Shown piece after piece: positions 42,547 through 51,321 of a DNA stretch of 64,000 nucleotides (position 1 is the stretch's first letter; each line of letters begins with the position of its first letter). Made by a program: the position numbers and the translations under genes. Under the pieces are notes generated by a model. It saw only the letters and a program-made list of their open reading frames with translations, was not told the origin of the DNA and made no database searches. The stretch is from G963667675 sp965197565 (GTDB taxonomy: Bacteria > Chloroflexota > Dehalococcoidia > Lucifugimonadales > UBA3495), in assembly GCA_965197565.1 (NCBI GenBank), contig CBDANK010000004.1, positions 496,001 to 560,000 of the forward strand, in the 5' to 3' direction.

Positions 42547-44105
42547 GAGTGGTCACCGCGTCCCAAATGGCGGCCTTGGAGCTGGCTTCGCAGCGCCGGG
42601 GGGTCACGACGGATACCCTGATGGAGAACGCCGGCTTGGCGGTGGCGGAGACAACACGAAGACTGCTGGGCGGTATTGCCGGGGCCGGGGTCCTGGTATT
42701 GGTTGGCCCCGGCAACAACGGGGCCGACGGACTGGTTGCCGCCCGCCACTTGAGGCGGTGGGGAGCCGGAGTTTCCGCATACCTGGTGGCCGGCAGGCCC
42801 TCAATCGATCCTAAGATGAGCCTGGCCCGGCACTACGACGTCGAGGTGATTTCCTCAGGGGACGACCCTAACATGCACCAGTTGGAAAGGTTGCTGGGCC
42901 GCTCCCGGGTTGTCATCGACGCCGTTTTGGGCACCGGTCGCGCCCGCCCCCTGGAAGGTGTGGTCAAAGAAGCAATGCTGCGGGTGAAAGCTTGCCGGGC
43001 TAACCGCGCCCGGCCGCTGGTCATTGCTTTGGACTTGCCCACCGGCCTCAACGCGGATTCCGGCGAGGCCGACCCGGCGTGCCCCCAGGTGGATGTGACG
43101 GTCGCTTTGGGACGCCCCAAAGCCGGGCTGCTGGCGTTTCCTGGGGCTTCTTTGGCCGGCCGGCTCGAAGTGGCCGATATCGGGCTTCCGTCGGACCTCG
43201 AAGAGGAAGAGCCAGCCTTGGAGCTGTTGACTCCGGGATGGGTTGCACAGCGCCTGCCGGCCCGGCCCCGCGACTCTCATAAAGGCTCCTTCGGACACGC
43301 CTTGGTGGTGGCCGGATCGAGGAACTACGTTGGAGCGGCTTACTTGTCCGCTCTGGCGGCAACAAGGGTCGGCGCCGGTCTGGTAACCCTGGCGACGCCT
43401 GGCAGCGTTTACAAAATCGCCGCCAGCAAGTTGACCGAGGTCATCCACTTTCCATTGCCGGAAGACGAGGAGGGCCGCATTCACCCCGATGCGGCCGGCC
43501 TGATTTTGAATTCTCTCCATCGGTACGATGCGCTGTTGGTGGGATGTGGCCTCGGATGGTCCCAGGGAACGGTTGAATTCATGGAACGCTTGCTGCTGAC
43601 GGATGGGCCGGCGACGCCTGTAGTGATCGATGCTGACGGGCTCAACAGCCTCTCCGCCTTGCCCCAATGGTGGCGTCGACTGGCCGGACCGGCGGCGGTG
43701 ACTCCCCATCCGGGAGAGATGGCCACTTTGGCCGGTATCTCGGCTTCCCAGGTGCAAGAGGACCGGGCCGGGAACGCCCGCCGCTGGGCGGCTCATTGGA
43801 ATGTGGACCTAACGCTGAAAGGGGCATACACCGTAATCGCCCGGCCCGATGGCCTGGTCAGGATTTCTCCTTTTGCTAATCCTGGATTGGCCTCCGGCGG
43901 CACCGGGGACGTCCTGTCCGGCGTGATCGCCGGTTTAATGGCCCAAGGGTTGTCCACGGGGGACGCCGGTTGTTGCGGGGTGTATCTTCATGGGCTGGCT
44001 GCGGAAGCCGTGCGCGAAACTTTAGGAGAAGCAGGCCCGGTGGCCTCCGACTTGGCTGGAGAGTTGCCGGTGGTGATAAACCGGCTCCGCCGGGGAGAAG
44101 GGTGA
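42543..44105 (+). CDS. nnr: Bifunctional NAD(P)HX epimerase/dehydratase
   Basis: 520 aa. N-terminal YjeF_N epimerase (MENAGLAVAETTRRL, VLVGPGNNGADGLVAARHL) and C-terminal ribokinase-like carbohydrate-kinase dehydratase (HKGSFGHALVVAGSRNYVGA, TPHPGEMATLAGIS, GGTGDVLSGVIAGLMAQG). Repairs hydrated NAD(P)H. The acpS-nnr pairing is common in bacteria. Confidence 0.94.
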   Translation: MRVVTASQMAALELASQRRGVTTDTLMENAGLAVAETTRRLLGGIAGAGVLVLVGPGNNGADGLVAARHLRRWGAGVSAYLVAGRPSIDPKMSLARHYDVEVISSGDDPNMHQLERLLGRSRVVIDAVLGTGRARPLEGVVKEAMLRVKACRANRARPLVIALDLPTGLNADSGEADPACPQVDVTVALGRPKAGLLAFPGASLAGRLEVADIGLPSDLEEEEPALELLTPGWVAQRLPARPRDSHKGSFGHALVVAGSRNYVGAAYLSALAATRVGAGLVTLATPGSVYKIAASKLTEVIHFPLPEDEEGRIHPDAAGLILNSLHRYDALLVGCGLGWSQGTVEFMERLLLTDGPATPVVIDADGLNSLSALPQWWRRLAGPAAVTPHPGEMATLAGISASQVQEDRAGNARRWAAHWNVDLTLKGAYTVIARPDGLVRISPFANPGLASGGTGDVLSGVIAGLMAQGLSTGDAGCCGVYLHGLAAEAVRETLGEAGPVASDLAGELPVVINRLRRGEG

Positions 44106-44612
44106 AATAGGCACAGGCTGCTACTCTTGGCCTTGGAACCGTTGGAGCCTTCCCACTATCCGTAAAACCGCACATCGTCATTCCCGCGGAGGAAGACCTT
44201 TGCATAACCCCCACCCCTGTCATTCCGAACGCAGCGAAGCGGAGTGAGGAATCTCAAACCTACGTCAGCAAGCACTAGGTCTGTAGCTGGACCGACGCGA
44301 CGACTCCAGCCCAGCGCCTTAGATTCCTCCCTCCGGTCGGAATGACAAAGTTGAGCCGGTCGGAATGACAAGTTGAGCGACCAGTTACGCAAAGGTCTCT
44401 GGAAGCGGGAATCTAGGTTGGACACTAGCAGCCCTTTCGTGAAGTCGTGCAACTTTGGAAAGGCCCTGTGGAACCGTCAGAGTAGCCCGTGTTCACCGGT
44501 GACGGTATGCTATACTTATCGCCGCTCGGCGATTTGCTCAATACCCTTCCGCCGGGACAGGTCCTCGCACGTTGCATAGGCCCATGAGACCGGTCTGGGC
44601 TTAGGGGGCGGT
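44106..44612. other. 500-base gap with family B repeat
   Basis: The left half is the family B repeat; the right half (44402-44612) has no gene or clear repeat, and should carry the promoter of the HEAT-repeat gene. Only a possible TATACTTAT box near 44510 is seen. Confidence 0.55.
44199..44401 (+). repeat. Dispersed repeat family B, copy 2
   Basis: Starts CCTTTGCATAACCCCCACCC, then TGTCATTCCGAACGCAGCG, GAATCTCAAACCTACGTCAG, and ends GTTACGCAAAGGTCT. The ends are complementary (CCTTTGC / GCAAAGG), giving the element weak terminal symmetry. Uninterrupted reference for copy 3. Confidence 0.8.
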
Positions 44613-45536
44613 ATGTCGTTGGAAAGCTTCCTGGAATCGTTGGCCGACCCGTCCCTCGATCTGCCCACGTCCGGCTTTATTGAGCTCTCCGACATGTCGC
44701 CGGAAGAATTGGGCCTGTTTGCTCGTACTTGGTGGAGTATCGGCTTAGAGCGGCAGCACTGGACAATCGCCACTTTGGTGACGTTGGCTGAGGATAACCC
44801 CGAGTTGGACTTTGCCGCCATCTTCAAGCTGTGCCTGAAGGACGAGGACGAGGTGGTGCTGGAGAAAGCGATGGAGGGGCTATGGGAGGAGGAAGACAGG
44901 TCGGTAATCCCTGGCCTGATTCAAATTCTGCGCTCCGATAAGAGTCCGGGAGTACGGTCCGCCGCCGCCGTGGCCCTAGGCAAGTTCAGTGTTCTGGTCC
45001 AAGAAGGCAAGATGTTGCCCAAGGACCGGAAAACCATACACGATAGCTTAATGGATACGCTTAATGACCCTGACCAACCCATTGATGTCCGGCGCCGGAG
45101 TCTGGAGGCGGTGGCTCCTTTCAACACTGGCGACATAAGGAAAATAGTGTCTTGGGCCTACGAGAGCCAAGACCTCTCCCTCAAGTCGAGCTCAATCTTC
45201 GCCATGGGCCGCACCGGGGAGAGCATCTGGCTGCCCTTGCTGATTAAAGAGCTCCAGAGCCCGGAGCCGGCCATTCGCTATGAAACAGCAAATGCTTGCG
45301 GGGAGCTGGGCGAGGATGACGCCGTCCCTCATTTGATCTCGTTGCTGGAGGACGACGACTATCAAGTGCAACTGGCCGGCATCAACGCCCTGGGCAAAAT
45401 TGGCAGTCCCTTGGCCAAGAAAGCCCTGTTGCACTGCGTTAAAGAGGGCGACGCCGCTTTGGAAGACGCGGCTCGGGCCGAGCTACAGAACATAGAGTTT
45501 CTGGAAGACCCTATGGCTTTTACTTCTAAAGTGTAG
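44613..45536 (+). CDS. HEAT-repeat protein
   Basis: 307 aa, acidic. Five or more HEAT/PBS-lyase-type helical repeats, for example DKSPGVRSAAAVALGKFSVL, PAIRYETANACGELGEDDAV and DYQVQLAGINALGKIGSPLA. A scaffold for protein binding; partner unknown. No signal peptide. Confidence 0.85.
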   Translation: MSLESFLESLADPSLDLPTSGFIELSDMSPEELGLFARTWWSIGLERQHWTIATLVTLAEDNPELDFAAIFKLCLKDEDEVVLEKAMEGLWEEEDRSVIPGLIQILRSDKSPGVRSAAAVALGKFSVLVQEGKMLPKDRKTIHDSLMDTLNDPDQPIDVRRRSLEAVAPFNTGDIRKIVSWAYESQDLSLKSSSIFAMGRTGESIWLPLLIKELQSPEPAIRYETANACGELGEDDAVPHLISLLEDDDYQVQLAGINALGKIGSPLAKKALLHCVKEGDAALEDAARAELQNIEFLEDPMAFTSKV

Positions 45537-45636
45537 CATGGCTAGCGGCTTATCGAGGGTTCATGGGCCGGTTTTCAGGGTTTGCCAGCCGGTCCGGGCT
45601 GCCCCTTTAGACCCAACGCCTTGAGCCGTTAAAGCA

Positions 45637-46077
45637 TTGACTGTCTTGGAGCAATTGTCTGAAGCCGGGGCTCATTGGCTCGCCGTTGCGCCCGTCGCCC
45701 GCCTGGCCACCGCGGACGGTTCAGGCGCCCCCCACGTGATACCGGTATGCTACGCTTTCGACGGGCGGTTCCTGTTTTCCGTCTTGGACCAGAAGCCCAA
45801 GAGCGCGGAACTTATCCGCCTTCGCCGGGTCAGGAACATCCAAGCCAATCCGCAGGTGTCCCTGGTAGTGGACCATTATGAAGAGGACTGGAGCCGCCTG
45901 GGATACATTCTGGTCCTCGGGAAAGCGGAATTGCTTCTGGAGGGCGAAGAGCATGACGGGGCGGTGCGGTTGCTCCGCCGGAAGTACGTCCAATACCGGG
46001 CTATGGACTTGGAGGCCAACCCGGTAATCAAGATAACCCCGCATCGCGTGGTCTGCTGGGGCGTCGCGCCGTCTTGA
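45637..46077 (+). CDS. PPOX-class flavin/F420-dependent oxidoreductase
   Basis: 146 aa split-barrel. HWLAVAPVARLATADGSGAP, HVIPVCYAFDGRFLFSVLDQ, KPKSAELIRLRRVRNIQAN and VSLVVDHYEEDWSRLGYILV match the TIGR03668 type of putative F420-dependent enzymes. Start TTG 45637; the protein begins directly at its first helix. Converges with the dCTP deaminase-like gene 20 bases away. Confidence 0.82.
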   Translation: MTVLEQLSEAGAHWLAVAPVARLATADGSGAPHVIPVCYAFDGRFLFSVLDQKPKSAELIRLRRVRNIQANPQVSLVVDHYEEDWSRLGYILVLGKAELLLEGEEHDGAVRLLRRKYVQYRAMDLEANPVIKITPHRVVCWGVAPS

Positions 46078-46097
46078 GCTTGCGTCCTTGCTTCAGC

Positions 46098-47264
46098 CTA
46101 GCTGAGGGACAGGTCCATTTGCCAGCGGCTGGTTGGGGGTGAGAAATGCTTGCTCAGGATCAAGCCCTGGCCTTGGTAGGATGATCCGATTTCGGCGCCG
46201 TACAACTTTTCAGGGGCTTGCAACATTTTCTCGAAGCTAAGGGTGCAGACCTTTTGGCCGTGCTCAATCATAAACGGGACATCGTGGGCCCTGACTTCCA
46301 ATACCGGCTGCACTCCTCTCAGGTTTCCGGTTTGGCCGAAGCCGAATCCGGGATCGAAAAAGCCGGCATAGTGGGTCCTGAGCTCTCCGCTGGAGGGATC
46401 GTAAGCGGTCATTTCCGCGGCGTATTCCGGGCGCACCCTGACGCTTTCCGCTGAGGTCAGCAAGTAAAATTCTTCGGGCTCAAGAATTAGCCGGCGAGTT
46501 CGGTCCGCGTATACCGGCTCCCAGTAGTCGCCCGGATCATAATAGGATTCACGGCTCAAATCCAACAGGCTGCTGTTTTTCTTGGCTCGATAACCCACAC
46601 CGCTGCCGTCCCCGGCAAGGTTGGCGCTGAGGGCGACGGTGTTGTCCTCGGCCGGTGTCAGAAAATGATTAAGCTGCCCATCCTGAGAGAGGAGAATGGG
46701 TTCCTCTTGGTGCGAGTGGAGCAATTCACCCCTTTGGCATGAGGGATCGCCCTTGATTAGTCTTAGTTGGTTCAGCGACAACCTGGTTTGCACTTTTATG
46801 GTGAATGAACGAGACACGACTTCCAAGAAGAGCTGCCCCTTGTATCCCTCGCTAATTTCGTCAAACCTATGACTCCGGTCGGTTATGACCCTGGTGAAAA
46901 TGTCGAGCCGCCCGGTGGAGCTTTTCGGATTGGTCTTGGCGTGGATCCCCTCCGGCAGCCTAAGTTGTTCAATTAAGGGGATCAAGTAAGGCCGGTTCCG
47001 CTCCAGAATCGCCCCGTCCCGCAGGTCAATGGTTTCCATTGCCAACTCGGGCAGTTTATCCGCCACGGTGCTGGCATCCGGAAGAAAGCTGCAACGCAAG
47101 CGGTAGGCCCGCTCGCCGAGCCGCACGTCGAGACTGGCTGGCTGGATGTTTGAATCCGGAATCTTGTACTGCTCGGTGAAAATAACATCCGCATCAGCCG
47201 CTTCTCGGAGCCACCGGGTGGGCAATATTCCACCTGTTTCGATTTCATTTATGTCGGAAAACAT
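46098..47264 (-). CDS. 2'-Deoxycytidine 5'-triphosphate deaminase-like protein
   Basis: 388 aa, two tandem dUTPase/Dcd-like beta barrels. First: PASLDVRLGERAYRLRCSFL, NRPYLIPLIEQLRLPEGIHA and KTNPKSSTGRLDIFTRVITD (S-S-x-G-R active-site-like loop). Second: EEFYLLTSAESVRVRPEYAA and FFDPGFGFGQTG. This matches the long COG0717-type dCTP deaminases rather than the 190-aa Dcd. Likely makes dUTP from dCTP for thymidylate synthesis. Confidence 0.85.
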   Translation of the reverse strand: MFSDINEIETGGILPTRWLREAADADVIFTEQYKIPDSNIQPASLDVRLGERAYRLRCSFLPDASTVADKLPELAMETIDLRDGAILERNRPYLIPLIEQLRLPEGIHAKTNPKSSTGRLDIFTRVITDRSHRFDEISEGYKGQLFLEVVSRSFTIKVQTRLSLNQLRLIKGDPSCQRGELLHSHQEEPILLSQDGQLNHFLTPAEDNTVALSANLAGDGSGVGYRAKKNSSLLDLSRESYYDPGDYWEPVYADRTRRLILEPEEFYLLTSAESVRVRPEYAAEMTAYDPSSGELRTHYAGFFDPGFGFGQTGNLRGVQPVLEVRAHDVPFMIEHGQKVCTLSFEKMLQAPEKLYGAEIGSSYQGQGLILSKHFSPPTSRWQMDLSLS

Positions 47265-47686
47265 ATGTATCTCAGTCGGCCTCGAGTTACCTGGGAAGTT
47301 TAGCCGGACTCTTAGAAAACTAGCATAGCATTCATTGGGAAATGCGGTGTCAAGGCGTCTGCAAACTCCTCATAATAGAGTCAAGCCTATTTTCAGGGTA
47401 TTTTAGTTGTCACTCCCGGCCTACGCCGGGGCAGGCTCTGAGCCACTCTCCAATGTCACCCCGAGCAGAGCGAGGGGTCTAAAGCCCTTGACTGCATTCC
47501 ATTTCTTAGATACTCGGACCAGGTTCTTGCTGAAGAGTTTTAGATTCTTCGCCTGCGGCTCAGAATGACATTTTTCGAGAAATTAAAAGGCCCTGTCCCC
47601 ACTGTCACTGGCCCCTTTCTAAGCTCGAAGGTTTTTATTAACATTCGCGGATAGTAACATGAAGCTATGGATGTGAGGGTCAGCCG
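47265..47686. other. 420-base gap between divergent dCTP deaminase-like gene and radC
   Basis: Contains the reversed family A repeat (47405-47595) and about 90 bases before radC. No gene seen. Promoters for both flanking genes must lie here; none is clear. Confidence 0.55.
47405..47595 (-). repeat. Dispersed repeat family A, copy 3 (reverse)
   Basis: Reverse complement of the 15409 and 20424 copies: CCTACGCCGGGGCAGGCTCT, GACTGCATTCC, TTGCTGAAGAGTTTTAGATT and GGCTCAGAATGACATTTT are all recognisable. More diverged than copies 1 and 2 are from each other. Confidence 0.82.
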
Positions 47687-48400
47687 ATGGTTGCCGATGT
47701 CAACGGGCGATACCAGCTTATGATCAAAGACCTTCCGCAGGGAGAACGTCCACGGGAGCGGCTCAAGCAGCATGGGGCTAAACACCTGAGCAATACCGAG
47801 CTGATCGCCATCCTCCTCCGCACCGGCCTGCAGGGTGAAAACGTTCTGTCCCTTTCCTCTCGAGTTTTGTCCCGGCTGGAAGGGCTGGCCGGACTGGGAC
47901 GCAGCACCTACTCCGAGCTGTGCTCTCAACGGGGTTTGAGCGAGGCCAAGGCTTGCCAACTGCTGGCCGCTATGGAGTTGGGCCGGCGCTTCGTTTCCCT
48001 GGCACCCGAGGAAAGGGCGGTGATTAACTCCCCCCAAGATGTAGCCAATCTACTAATGGCTGAGATGGCGCCTCTAGAGCAGGAACACTTGAGAGTCCTA
48101 TTGTTGAATACCAAGAACGAGGTGCTGGGGGTCCAGGAAATATACATAGGCAACGTAAACAGTTCGGTGGTCCGTCCCGCCGAGGTTTTCCGGCCGGCAG
48201 TGCGAGACAACGCTACTTCTATAATCATTGTCCATAACCACCCGTCAGGCGACCCTAGCCCCAGCCCGGAGGACGTGTCAATAACCAGGACATTGGTGGA
48301 TGCAGGCCGCCTTATGGGGGTGGAGCTATTGGACCACTTGGTCATCGGCAGTGGAAATCGCTTCGTTAGCCTTAACGAGAAGAGGCTGGGTTTCAAATAG
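47687..48400 (+). CDS. radC: RadC-family JAB-domain protein
   Basis: 237 aa. N-terminal helix-hairpin-helix-like UPF0758 domain (ERPRERLKQHGAKHLSNTEL, LAGLGRSTYSELC) and a C-terminal JAMM domain with IIVHNHPSGDPSPSPED. Named for DNA repair but its role is not settled; often linked to mobile DNA. Confidence 0.93.
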   Translation: MVADVNGRYQLMIKDLPQGERPRERLKQHGAKHLSNTELIAILLRTGLQGENVLSLSSRVLSRLEGLAGLGRSTYSELCSQRGLSEAKACQLLAAMELGRRFVSLAPEERAVINSPQDVANLLMAEMAPLEQEHLRVLLLNTKNEVLGVQEIYIGNVNSSVVRPAEVFRPAVRDNATSIIIVHNHPSGDPSPSPEDVSITRTLVDAGRLMGVELLDHLVIGSGNRFVSLNEKRLGFK

Positions 48401-48495
48401 GCCGTTGACGTTCACGAAGCGATGCCTACGGTTGGCCTTCCGCCTTGCCGGCGTGTACACTGGGCTGACCAGATCCGGCGTGGCAAGGAGTAGAG

Positions 48496-48825
48496 ATGCC
48501 GTACTTTAAGGATGCGCAAAGCCGGGACCCTAAGGAATTGATTGCCGGGGCCCGCACCCGTACCTTTTGGGGCGACCAGATGTTGCTGTCTCTGGTGGAG
48601 ATCGACTCCGGCGCCGAGGTGCCCAAGCACACCCATCCCCACGAGCAAGCTGGCATAGTTATCGAGGGGGAAGTGGAGATGGGCATAGGCGGCGAGGTGC
48701 GAACCATCGGGCCGGGGGACATGTACATCATACCGGGCAATGTGGAGCATTACGCGCAAAGCAAAGGCGCTCCGGCTAGAATATTGGACATCTTCAGCCC
48801 GGTGCGGGAAGAGTTCAAGTACTGA
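48496..48825 (+). CDS. Cupin-domain protein
   Basis: 109 aa. EVPKHTHPHEQAGIVIEGEV (HxHx4E-like first motif) and GPGDMYIIPGNVEHYAQ (second motif with His). All metal ligands are present, unlike the 16.5-kb cupin. AAGGAG precedes ATG 48496. Confidence 0.88.
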   Translation: MPYFKDAQSRDPKELIAGARTRTFWGDQMLLSLVEIDSGAEVPKHTHPHEQAGIVIEGEVEMGIGGEVRTIGPGDMYIIPGNVEHYAQSKGAPARILDIFSPVREEFKY

Positions 48826-48833
48826 CCCTTTGC

Positions 48834-49961
48834 CTACAAGAAGTCAAGCTGCTCGAAATTCCCCTCCACGATCGGCTTCGCGTCCAACCCCAACCACTTT
48901 TCCAGCATGGTGCCGTAGACGCCCCGGTAGTCTATGTTGAAGTGCAGGTCTCCCTCCAATAGGTCGCCTTCCTTCAAGGAGGGGTATTCGGAGTGCATGC
49001 CGCCTTTCACTGGATCGCCGATAGCCAGGGCCATGCCCCCGGAGCCGTGGTCGGTACCCGACCCATTGTCCCGGACCCGGCGTCCAAACTCGGTGAACAC
49101 AAACATCACTACGTTGTCCGAAGCGTCGTGTTCCTGAAGGTCGGCGTAAAAGTCGGTAATTCCTTGGCACACGTCGCCCCACAGCTTGGGATGGGTCTGC
49201 ACCTCGTCGGCGTGGGTGTCGAAGTTCGAGTATTGAGTATAGAAAATCCGGGTCCCCAGGTCAGCCAGGAGTATTTGGGCGATGCCTTTCAGGTTTTGAC
49301 TAAAGGGGTTAGCGCCGTATTCAACACTGGAATCGTACTTCCCCGGCGCACTCTTCAGCAGGTCGGCCCCTTTCAGGGCGTCCAAGCCGGTCTGCCCCAA
49401 GTAGTCCAAGGTGGGGCCGGTGCCTATGGCCGGAGCGTACATGCGGGCGAATATGTCGAGGGCATTGCGCCGCCGTTGTTGGTCGGGGATGCCGGTCAAC
49501 ACTCCATAGCCTTCCAAGGCGCCAACCGACGCAACAGGGACTCCGGACAAAGCCAGGGCCCGAGGCAAGCCGCGTCCGTAGTTTACCCCGGTTAAGACGT
49601 TTTCTCCCTTTGGGTCCAAATCCCGGATCGCCCTTCCCAGCCATCCCTCGGTAGCCGCCTTCTCCGGTTGGCAGGTGTGCCAGATGTCCATCGCCCGGAA
49701 GTGAGAGCGGTTGGGGTTGGGATAACCAACTCCGTTGATGATAGCCACCTTGCCCTGATCGTAGAGATTTTTGATCGGCGCCAAGGCGGGGTTGAAGCCG
49801 AAATGATCGTCGATGGGCAGCACTTTGTCTTGTGGGATGCCCACCGTAGGGCGGTTATCGTAGTACAATGGATCGCCGTAAGGAATCACGGTGTGCATGT
49901 AATCGTTGCCGCCGGTCAACTGAATGACTACCAGGAGAGGGTCTTTATTCGTCGAGGTCAT
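48834..49961 (-). CDS. DUF1501 family protein
   Basis: 375 aa. VVIQLTGGNDYMHTVIPYGD, NRSHFRAMDIWHT, FDTHADEV and FTEFGRRVRDNGSGTDHGSG match DUF1501, an alkaline-phosphatase-like fold. The family usually has a Tat signal and a DUF1800 neighbour; neither is clear here. ATG 49961 follows GGGAG; a longer start at 50096 adds a poor N terminus without a Tat motif. Confidence 0.85.
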   Translation of the reverse strand: MTSTNKDPLLVVIQLTGGNDYMHTVIPYGDPLYYDNRPTVGIPQDKVLPIDDHFGFNPALAPIKNLYDQGKVAIINGVGYPNPNRSHFRAMDIWHTCQPEKAATEGWLGRAIRDLDPKGENVLTGVNYGRGLPRALALSGVPVASVGALEGYGVLTGIPDQQRRRNALDIFARMYAPAIGTGPTLDYLGQTGLDALKGADLLKSAPGKYDSSVEYGANPFSQNLKGIAQILLADLGTRIFYTQYSNFDTHADEVQTHPKLWGDVCQGITDFYADLQEHDASDNVVMFVFTEFGRRVRDNGSGTDHGSGGMALAIGDPVKGGMHSEYPSLKEGDLLEGDLHFNIDYRGVYGTMLEKWLGLDAKPIVEGNFEQLDFL

Positions 49962-50116
49962 TGCCCGTGCTCCCATATTTTCTGACTCCGGCCCAATAGC
50001 AAACCACCCATAGGCGGTGCGGTATTTCCTGGCTGCGGGGTAGGCTTGTGAAAGGCTCGGAGCCCGGATTGCTCGGGTCAACTCTAGCAGCAACAAACGA
50101 TGGCGTCAATCAGACC

Positions 50117-50377
50117 TTTGCATACCCCCCACCCCTGTCATTGTTATGAAAATAGGCCATTTTCATCCACATACGTGGCCTTCACAAGGCCATCCAATTC
50201 CGAACGCAGCGAAGCCCTTCGGCTGCGCTCAGGATAAACTCCGTGAGGAATCTCAAACCTATGTCAGCAAGCACTAGGCCTGTAGCTGGACCGACGCGGC
50301 GACTCTGGCCCAACGCCTTGGATTCCTCCCTCCGGTCGGAATGACAAGTTGAGCTACCAGTTACGCAAAGGTCTCGT
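50117..50377 (+). repeat. Dispersed repeat family B, copy 3, interrupted
   Basis: Begins CCTTTGCATACCCCCCACCC and ends GTTACGCAAAGGTCT like copy 2. It is longer because of an insertion at 50143-50196 and a 30-base variant segment (GAAGCCCTTCGGCTGCGCTC) that is also found, reversed, in copy 1. Confidence 0.82.
50143..50196. mobile_element. 54-bp insertion with 3-bp target duplication
   Basis: Copy 2 of the repeat reads TGTCATTCCGAAC; here the same site is TGTCATT, then 54 extra bases, then ATTCCGAAC. The duplicated ATT (50140-50142 and 50197-50199) marks the insertion. The insert contains TGGCCTT-CAC-AAGGCCA (50176-50192) and AAAATAGGCCATTTTC, both hairpins. A miniature element of unknown class. 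Confidence 0.65.
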
Positions 50378-50383
50378 CAATCG

Positions 50384-50441
50384 GTAGTGTCTCAGTTTGA
50401 CCTACTGTTCAAGGTAATTCTCAATTAAACTGAGACACTAC
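50384..50441. repeat. 58-bp palindromic element with 15-bp perfect arms
   Basis: GTAGTGTCTCAGTTT at 50384-50398 and AAACTGAGACACTAC at 50427-50441, loop 28 bases. GTGTCTCAGTTT-type ends occur in several IS and MITE families, so this may be a deletion derivative of an IS. It lies just ahead of the tRNA promoter. Confidence 0.7.
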
Positions 50442-50457
50442 CCGTTAATCGAGCGAC

Positions 50458-50487
50458 TTGACAGTAGCGGGACGGCGGTTTTACGAT
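50458..50487 (+). promoter_or_regulatory. Sigma70-like promoter of the tRNA cluster
   Basis: TTGACA at 50458-50463 and TACGAT at 50482-50487, spacer 18 bases. About 80 bases ahead of tRNA-Ala, with no other gene between. Confidence 0.6.
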
Positions 50488-50565
50488 GCCTATTGAATGG
50501 TTTGTATTGCGGAGTCCGTATAGCAGCGGAAGCATGGGCGACCGGACCTGCGGAGGGTAACGATC

Positions 50566-50641
50566 GGGGATATAGCTCAATTGGGAGAGCGCGGCGTTCG
50601 CAATGCCGAGGTTGGGGGTTCGACTCCCCCTATCTCCACCA
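50566..50641 (+). tRNA. tRNA-Ala (CGC)
   Basis: Full cloverleaf: acceptor GGGGATA/TATCTCC, D stem GCTC/GAGC, anticodon loop TTCGCAA with anticodon CGC, T stem GGGGG/CCCCC with TTCGACT loop, and encoded CCA. Reads GCG. Confidence 0.93.
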
Positions 50642-50645
50642 ACCA

Positions 50646-50721
50646 GCCCCTGTAGCTCAGAGGATAGAGCGGCGGCGTCCTAAGTCGCGCGTCGGGGGTT
50701 CGAGTCCCTCCAGGGGTACCA
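50646..50721 (+). tRNA. tRNA-Arg (CCT)
   Basis: Acceptor GCCCCTG/CAGGGGT, D stem GCTC/GAGC, anticodon loop GTCCTAA with anticodon CCT, T loop TTCGAGT, encoded CCA. Reads AGG. Position 32 is G, slightly unusual. Only four bases separate it from tRNA-Ala. Confidence 0.92.
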
Positions 50722-50737
50722 AACATATTTCGGCCGC

Positions 50738-50814
50738 AGGAGCGTAGCTCAGTCTGGTAGAGCGCTGGTCTCCAAAACCAGTGGTCGGGGGTTCGAATCC
50801 TCCCGCTCCTGCCA
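50738..50814 (+). tRNA. tRNA-Trp (CCA)
   Basis: Acceptor AGGAGCG/CGCTCCT, D stem GCTC/GAGC, anticodon stem CTGGT/ACCAG with loop CTCCAAA (anticodon CCA), T loop TTCGAAT, discriminator G and encoded CCA. This is the tRNA that the T-box at 17.5 kb should sense. Confidence 0.94.
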
Positions 50815-50835
50815 ATATCCAGGGATAAAACCACG

Positions 50836-50866
50836 CCCCCGGAAGGCTCCGGGGGATCTTTATTTT
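50836..50866 (+). terminator. Intrinsic terminator of the tRNA cluster
   Basis: Stem CCCCCGGA/TCCGGGGG (50836-50843 with 50848-50855), loop AGGC, then ATCTTTATTTT. Ends the tRNA transcript. Confidence 0.85.
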
Positions 50867-51190
50867 CTGAGATGTGGACGGAATTTTTCCGGAGTCTCTG
50901 TTATCCGCCAGAGGTGGACGGGACCGCGGCCGCCTTGGGCTGCCAGTTGGCCCTAGGCCTGCGAGCCTTGGGCTATGAGTGCGAGATGGCCCTTGTTGGG
51001 AGTGGGAGGCGGCGCCCACCGGCGCCGCCTTAGGACCGCTTTGGTCAGTGCCTTGACCACGCCGATTCTGACGCCCGGTGCTCCCAACGTTGAGCGACGC
51101 CATGACTGGACGCAGACCCCGCCTGCCCCATCGGTCCACACCGGGATAGTCTTGGCCGAGTGAAGTCCGCGGGGCCGCCGGGGATGTCCG

Positions 51191-51298
51191 GCGCAACGGG
51201 AGTCGCTGGACGCCCTGGAAGCATGTCCGGTCGTGGAGGTCTACCTGTGGCGACCTTCGGACTGGGAGATGGTGGCGGAGAGGTTGGACCGGGCATGA
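51191..51298 (+). pseudogene. C-terminal remnant of a VRR-NUC-like gene
   Basis: Frame 51191-51298 reads AQRESLDALEACPVVEVYLW then RPSDWEMVAERLDRA and stop. This is the end of VRR-NUC (restriction-like nuclease) domains, which close with Q-x-x-W/L-x-A-L ... VEVYVWRPSDW. About 30 bases upstream, in another frame, RVKSAG recalls the catalytic ExK strand (ELKSA), with no open path between, so the gene is decayed. The rest of 50867-51190 has no gene I can support. Confidence 0.4.
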
Positions 51299-51321
51299 GG
51301 AAGCCTTGACCAACATGACAG

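Larger units (their letters stand above)
49962..50457. other. 500-base gap with repeats upstream of tRNA genes
   Basis: Holds family B copy 3 with its 54-bp insertion and a 58-bp palindrome, each listed separately. The first 150 bases show no feature besides the possible 5' extension of the DUF1501 gene. Confidence 0.6.

Noticed and set aside
50384..50441. Terminator or operator for the tRNA promoter
   Set aside because: 15-bp arms with a 28-base loop and no T run fit a transposon-end palindrome better than a terminator.
50577..51316. Minus-strand open frames over the tRNA genes
   Set aside because: They translate tRNA genes and a terminator; typical spurious calls in tRNA arrays.
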